From: DATJFH01 sp035495815
GTDB lineage: Bacteria > Acidobacteriota > Terriglobia > Bryobacterales > Bryobacteraceae
Length of the DNA: 9,991 nt
NCBI GenBank assembly: GCA_035495815.1
Contig: DATJFH010000231.1
Coordinates: forward strand, 1 to 9,991
Direction of reading: 5' to 3'
Position 1 is the stretch's first letter; each line of letters opens with the position of its first letter. The translations under genes were made by a program, and so were the position numbers. A model generated the notes under the pieces. It saw only the letters and a program-made list of their open reading frames with translations, did no database searches and was not told the DNA's origin. Shown here piece by piece: positions 6,731 to 9,991 of the stretch.

Positions 6731-8124
6731 TGTCCACAATACGCAGGAGAGACCTGTTGCTCGGCGCCGCGAGCCCGGCATCACGGACCGCCGGCGCCGC
6801 GGATGGGCGTCCCAATATTCTGTTCGTCATCAGCGACGATCTGAACAACGATTTCGGCAGCGACGGACGCCTGGCGGAGGTCCGCACTCCGAACCTCGAC
6901 CGGGTGGCGAGCCGGGGCGTAAGGTTCGAGCGCAACTACTGCCAATATCCGGTGTGCAACCCTTCGCGGGTATCGCTTTTCAGCGGCTTGTATCCGACCA
7001 CCACCCGAGTTCTGGATAACCTGACTCCGCCGCGATACACTCTTCCCGATTTCGTGACGCTGCCGCAGCACCTGCGCGCCAATGGCTACGGCGCGGCGTT
7101 CACCGGTAAAGTCTTTCACTTGCAGGATCCCGCCAGTTGGCTAGACAATGCGCCGCCGGTCCGGCAAAGGAGCAAGGGCTTCAACTACTGGATGGATCCG
7201 GTGCTTCCCGATAACAAGCAGGTCATCGACAACCTGCGCAGCTTCATGCAGCCGAAAAGCGGGCCGCCGGAAACGCTCGAAGATTACAAAATCGCCAGCG
7301 AGGCGATCGGCCTGATGCAGGGACTCCACGCGGCCGGCAAGCCCTTCTTTCTCGCGGTAGGGTTCCGGAGGCCGCACGTGCCGCTGGTCGCGCCGAGGCC
7401 GGTTTTCGAGCAGTACTCGCCTGACGGCGTCCGGCTGCCCGTGGACTTCGGCCCCATGCCCGCGTGGAAGGACGTGCCGGCAGACGCGCTGCGGCCCAAT
7501 CTCGATCTGTTTTTCCAAACCGAGGCGAGCAAAGCCAAAGCGAAGGAGCTGATCGCGGCGTATTACGCCTGCGTCACCTTCATGGATTCCCAACTGGGGC
7601 GCGTGCTGGACGAACTGGAGCGGTTGGGGATCGCGGGCAACACGATCATGGTGGTGGTCGCCGATCACGGCTGGCACCTGGGGCAGAAGGGCATGTGGGC
7701 GAAGATGACGCTGTTCGAGAACTCCGCTCAGGTACCGCTGCTCATCTCCGCGCCCGGAAAGCGGACGGGAGCGCGGTGCCAGGCGATCTCAGGGTCGATC
7801 GACATCTACCCGACGCTGGTGGAGCTCTGTGGATTGCCGATGCCGAAGGGGCTGCAAGGCCACAGCCTGGCGCGGTTCCTGGTGAATCCGGCAGCCACCT
7901 GGGACAACCCGGCGTTCACGGTGATGCTGCGGAATCACCTGCTGGCTAAATCGGTTCGGACACGGCAGTGGCGGTACACGGAATGGGATCAGGGCCGCCG
8001 AGGCGCCGAGCTGTACGATCACGATCGGGATCCGATGGAGCTTCGCAATTTGGCGGACGAGCGGAAGCACGCGGCGACAGTGGGAATGCTGAGGAAGCAG
8101 TTGCAGTCCATTCCGGGCGAGTAG
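6730..8124 (+). CDS. Tat-exported sulfatase, iduronate-2-sulfatase-like
   Basis: This 464-residue type I sulfatase hydrolyses a sulfate ester using formylglycine. Its ATG shares the A of the preceding TAA (TAATG). A Tat signal is seen at residues 5-11 (RRRDLLL), with AGAAD as the likely cleavage site near 24. The metal-site strand is NILFVISDD (D36, D37). The active-site motif is C76-N-P-S-R80, the cysteine type matured by formylglycine-generating enzyme; no such maturase is in the window. The second metal pair is D312-H313 in VADHGWHLG. Blocks VCNPSRVSLFSGLYPTTTR, FFLAVGFRRPHVPL and YYACVTFMDSQLGRVLDEL follow the iduronate-2-sulfatase pattern closely. The C-terminus carries WRYTEWDQG and a DRDPMELRNLA segment common in bacterial sulfatases. 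The substrate is probably a sulfated sugar or uronate, but this is inference from family and operon. Third gene of the coupled operon; 67 bases separate it from the DUF429 gene. Confidence 0.92.
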   Translation: MSTIRRRDLLLGAASPASRTAGAADGRPNILFVISDDLNNDFGSDGRLAEVRTPNLDRVASRGVRFERNYCQYPVCNPSRVSLFSGLYPTTTRVLDNLTPPRYTLPDFVTLPQHLRANGYGAAFTGKVFHLQDPASWLDNAPPVRQRSKGFNYWMDPVLPDNKQVIDNLRSFMQPKSGPPETLEDYKIASEAIGLMQGLHAAGKPFFLAVGFRRPHVPLVAPRPVFEQYSPDGVRLPVDFGPMPAWKDVPADALRPNLDLFFQTEASKAKAKELIAAYYACVTFMDSQLGRVLDELERLGIAGNTIMVVVADHGWHLGQKGMWAKMTLFENSAQVPLLISAPGKRTGARCQAISGSIDIYPTLVELCGLPMPKGLQGHSLARFLVNPAATWDNPAFTVMLRNHLLAKSVRTRQWRYTEWDQGRRGAELYDHDRDPMELRNLADERKHAATVGMLRKQLQSIPGE

Positions 8125-8191
8125 CGCCTTGCAAGGCCGGGAATTCGTTCCAGGCGCGGCCCGGCAGGCAGTGGCAGCGCCCTCCGATCAA

Positions 8192-8920
8192 ATGCGATTT
8201 CTGGGGATTGATTTCGGTTGGCAGGGAAAGCCGAGCGGCCTGGCTTCGCTGGACTGGAACGGCCGCGGCCTGCGGCTGGTTTCCATGGAGCGGCGCACCA
8301 CCCTCGACGACGTCCTGGCCTGGGTGGATCGCGAATCGCTGGGCGGTCCCTCGCTGGTGGCGGTCGATGCGCCGACGGTGATCCGCAACGCCGCGGGGAT
8401 GCGTACAGCCGACCGCCTGATGCATACCCATTTCGGCAGGTATCACGCCGGCTGCTATCCCGCCAATCTGGGACGGCCGTACGCGGCCCGCACCAACCAG
8501 CTGGGCGCTTCCCTCGAATTGCTGGGATTCGGGCACGCCGCCGTCATTACGCCGCGACAGCCGGGCCGCTATCAGATCGAGGTCCATCCTCACGCGGCAA
8601 CCGTGCAGTTATTCGATCTCGACCGCATCATCAAGTACAAGAAGGGACCCCTGGAGGGCCGGCGCGCGGAGCTGAGCCGGTATCGGCATCTTCTCCTGAC
8701 CCGTCTAAAGGCGCTGCGTCCGCAGCTCGCGCTTTCGGACTTGCCCGCCATTCCCGCCCGCGGCGCGGCGCTGAAGGAACTCGAAGATCAGATGGACGGC
8801 GTGCTCTGCGCGTACATCGGCGCGCACTGGTGGTACTGGGGGCTGGAGCGGAACCTGGTCTGTGGATCGAGCGCGGAGGGCTATATCGTCGTGCCCGGCC
8901 GGGAGGCAGGATCTATATGA
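8192..8920 (+). CDS. DUF429 family protein (predicted RNase H-fold)
   Basis: This 242-residue cytoplasmic protein has no signal or membrane segment. The opening MRFLGIDFGWQGKPSGLA places D7 on the first beta-strand, as in RNase H-like folds. Further acidic positions follow in VAVDAP (D59), YQIEVHPHA (E130, H132) and DQMDGVLCAYIGAHWW (D202). The 'ExHP' block and the late D-G-x-x-C-A-x-x-G/A helix are the DUF429 signature as I know it. The family is annotated only as a predicted nuclease-like protein of unknown role. I chose the ATG at 8192 because the domain begins immediately there; the frame is open upstream to a TTG at 8129, which would add 21 residues lacking domain similarity. Neither start has a good ribosome binding site. 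It could be read through from the sulfatase operon, but no functional link is evident. Confidence 0.8.
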   Translation: MRFLGIDFGWQGKPSGLASLDWNGRGLRLVSMERRTTLDDVLAWVDRESLGGPSLVAVDAPTVIRNAAGMRTADRLMHTHFGRYHAGCYPANLGRPYAARTNQLGASLELLGFGHAAVITPRQPGRYQIEVHPHAATVQLFDLDRIIKYKKGPLEGRRAELSRYRHLLLTRLKALRPQLALSDLPAIPARGAALKELEDQMDGVLCAYIGAHWWYWGLERNLVCGSSAEGYIVVPGREAGSI

Positions 8921-8982
8921 ATTCCGGGTGTGAAGGCTGGGGCCGCCTCCCTGCCTCACCGGCATGCGAGCGCCTTAGATAA

Positions 8983-9027
8983 GTACTGGGACTTCTGCTG
9001 ATTGTAGGGACTAAGCTTTTCCAGTAC
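8983..9027. repeat. Inverted repeat flanking the promoter (GTACTGG / CCAGTAC)
   Basis: GTACTGG at 8983-8989 and its exact reverse complement CCAGTAC at 9021-9027 are 31 bases apart; the right arm overlaps the start of the -10 hexamer. A second pair, CTGCTG (8995-9000) and CAGCAG (9035-9040), is interleaved with the first. The pair could be operator half-sites, but arms of 7 and 6 bases can occur by chance. Confidence 0.3.
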
Positions 9028-9030
9028 AAT
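9002..9030 (+). promoter_or_regulatory. Candidate promoter of the EXORDIUM-like gene
   Basis: TTGTAG (9002-9007), a 17-base spacer and TACAAT (9025-9030, 5 of 6 to the -10 consensus). Transcription would start near 9037, leaving a leader of about 18 bases that contains the SD site. The -35 is weak (3 of 6). The 134-base gap after the DUF429 gene and the lower GC here fit an independent promoter. Confidence 0.45.
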
Positions 9031-9044
9031 ACTCCAGCAGCAAA

Positions 9045-9050
9045 AAGGAG
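9045..9050 (+). promoter_or_regulatory. Ribosome binding site of the EXORDIUM-like gene
   Basis: AAGGAG, a strong SD match, lies 4 bases before the ATG at 9055 and fixes that start codon. It is the best SD sequence in the window. Confidence 0.7.
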
Positions 9051-9054
9051 CAAA

Positions 9055-9954
9055 ATGCGTCGGAATGTGCTGGTGTCACTTTCAATAGGCCTGTTGTCTC
9101 TTAGCTGCCTCACGGCAGCCGACGACCGAAACGGTAACGGAAACGGCCAACTCCCGAACGGCAAAAGTGGGGAGACACTGCTGGGGAACGCAAAGGGGAA
9201 CGGCAAAGGCGGTTCGGGGCCGACGAATATCTCGTACCATGGCGGACCTGTGATGACCGGCACGACGAACATGTATTACATCTGGTATGGTGACTGGAGT
9301 GGCAACACGGCCACCACCATCTTGTCGGATTTCGCAAAAGGAATCGGCGGGTCACCTTATTTCAACATCAACACGACTTACTACGACGGGTCGGGGACCA
9401 AGGTGTCCAACAATGTGGCTCTGGGTGGTTCGACGACTGACTACTACTCTCAAGGCGCCAATCTGACCGATGCTGGCGTCAAGGCCGTTGTGGCGAAGTC
9501 GCTCGGCAGCAACCTGGGCGACCCGCATGGCGTGTACTTCGTGCTGACCTCGGCGGACGTCAACGAAACGTCCGGCTTCTGCACCCAGTACTGCGGCTGG
9601 CACACGCACGGCTCGATCTCGGGCGCCGACATCAAGTACTCCTTCGTCGGCGATGCCGCGCGCTGCCTCTCGGGTTGCGCCGCGCAATCCACCAGCCCGA
9701 ACGGCAACCCCGGCGTGGACGGCATGATCAGCGTGATCGCCCACGAGCTCGAGGAAGCCGCGACCGACCCCGACCTGAACGCCTGGTACTTCGCGACCGG
9801 CGCCGAGAACGCCGACCAGTGCGCGTGGACGTTCGGAACCGAGTACACGGCGGGCAACGGCTCGAAGGCCAACATGAAGCTCGGCACCCGCGACTACCTG
9901 GTCCAGCAGAACTGGATCCAGTCGTCGGCCGGCAAGTGCGCCCTGCACCTGTGA
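9055..9954 (+). CDS. Secreted EXORDIUM/PHI-1-like protein with HELEE motif
   Basis: This 299-residue protein carries a Sec signal (residues 1 to about 22, ending LTAA). A Gly/Asn-rich linker follows at about 24-57, then a domain resembling the plant phosphate-induced protein 1/EXORDIUM family. Recognisable blocks are YHGGPVMTGTTNMYYIWYG, VYFVLTSADVNETSGFC, the C176-x3-C180-G-W-H183-T-H185 block, C204-x3-C208, NPGVDGMISVIAHELEEA, and C256 and C295. The six mature cysteines sit much like those of the plant family, suggesting three disulfides. H230-E-L-E-E234 looks like a metal-site helix; plant members lack it at this position as far as I recall. Plant EXORDIUM proteins are apoplastic and tied to growth; the bacterial role is unknown, with a secreted metal-dependent enzyme or wall-associated protein possible (inference). 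Third codon positions change markedly near codon 145. It has its own promoter and SD site. Confidence 0.78.
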   Translation: MRRNVLVSLSIGLLSLSCLTAADDRNGNGNGQLPNGKSGETLLGNAKGNGKGGSGPTNISYHGGPVMTGTTNMYYIWYGDWSGNTATTILSDFAKGIGGSPYFNINTTYYDGSGTKVSNNVALGGSTTDYYSQGANLTDAGVKAVVAKSLGSNLGDPHGVYFVLTSADVNETSGFCTQYCGWHTHGSISGADIKYSFVGDAARCLSGCAAQSTSPNGNPGVDGMISVIAHELEEAATDPDLNAWYFATGAENADQCAWTFGTEYTAGNGSKANMKLGTRDYLVQQNWIQSSAGKCALHL

Positions 9955-9991
9955 TCTGACGACGCCCTCGCGGTGTCCCGAAAGGGCCCCG
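9955..9991. other. Start of the downstream region, cut by the window edge
   Basis: Thirty-seven non-coding bases remain. They contain a CCC-GAAA-GGG mini-hairpin (9977-9986) with a GNRA-type loop that might be the tip of a GC-rich terminator, but the outer stem cannot be followed beyond the edge and no T-run is present. Confidence 0.2.

Noticed and set aside
5393..6784. 463-codon open frame on the minus strand, antisense to the PHP gene
   Set aside because: It is an Arg/His/Pro-rich shadow frame expected in high-GC coding DNA. The plus-strand frame has a coherent domain with metal motifs.
9102..9110. Lipoprotein-type cysteine (Cys18) in the EXORDIUM-like signal peptide
   Set aside because: The residues before it (SLSC) lack Leu at -3, so it does not fit a lipobox. 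An AA-D signal peptidase I site follows shortly after.

Overview
The window looks like chromosomal DNA of a high-GC member of the Acidobacteriota, most likely of the Solibacter/Bryobacter type. This is inferred from gene content: the end of a large TonB-dependent receptor directly followed by an 'acidobacterial VWFA-related' protein, a Tat-exported sulfatase, a DUF3604-like PHP protein and a bacterial EXORDIUM-like protein. No rRNA, tRNA, CRISPR array, insertion sequence or phage gene is visible.

Layout. Positions 2-514 (+) are the C-terminus of an outer-membrane TonB-dependent receptor, cut by the window edge. Two bases later comes a secreted VWA-domain protein (517-2592, +). Converging on it, with 10 bases between the stops, is a small stand-alone receiver protein on the minus strand (2603-3067). 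Its receiver domain is degenerate, with Glu at the phosphoacceptor position. A 256-base divergent intergenic region (3068-3323) separates it from a tight three-gene operon on the plus strand: a Tat-signal enolase-superfamily sugar-acid dehydratase (3324-4508), a Sec-signal beta-propeller plus PHP/DUF3604 metal-dependent hydrolase (4505-6730), and a Tat-signal iduronate-2-sulfatase-like enzyme (6730-8124). The start and stop codons overlap at both junctions (ATGA and TAATG). A DUF429 RNase H-fold protein (8192-8920) follows on the same strand. After a 134-base gap with its own promoter lies a secreted EXORDIUM/PHI-1-like protein with an HELEE motif (9055-9954).

How the genes may work together. 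The three operon proteins all carry export signals and combine a sulfatase, a sugar-acid dehydratase-type enzyme and a PHP-type hydrolase. The simplest reading is a cell-envelope module acting on a sulfated, uronate- or aldonate-containing substrate, but the substrate is not readable from sequence. The receiver transcribed divergently may or may not be connected. The most notable signals are the exported enzyme operon, the degenerate receiver, and the EXORDIUM-like gene, whose two halves differ sharply in third-codon-position composition.
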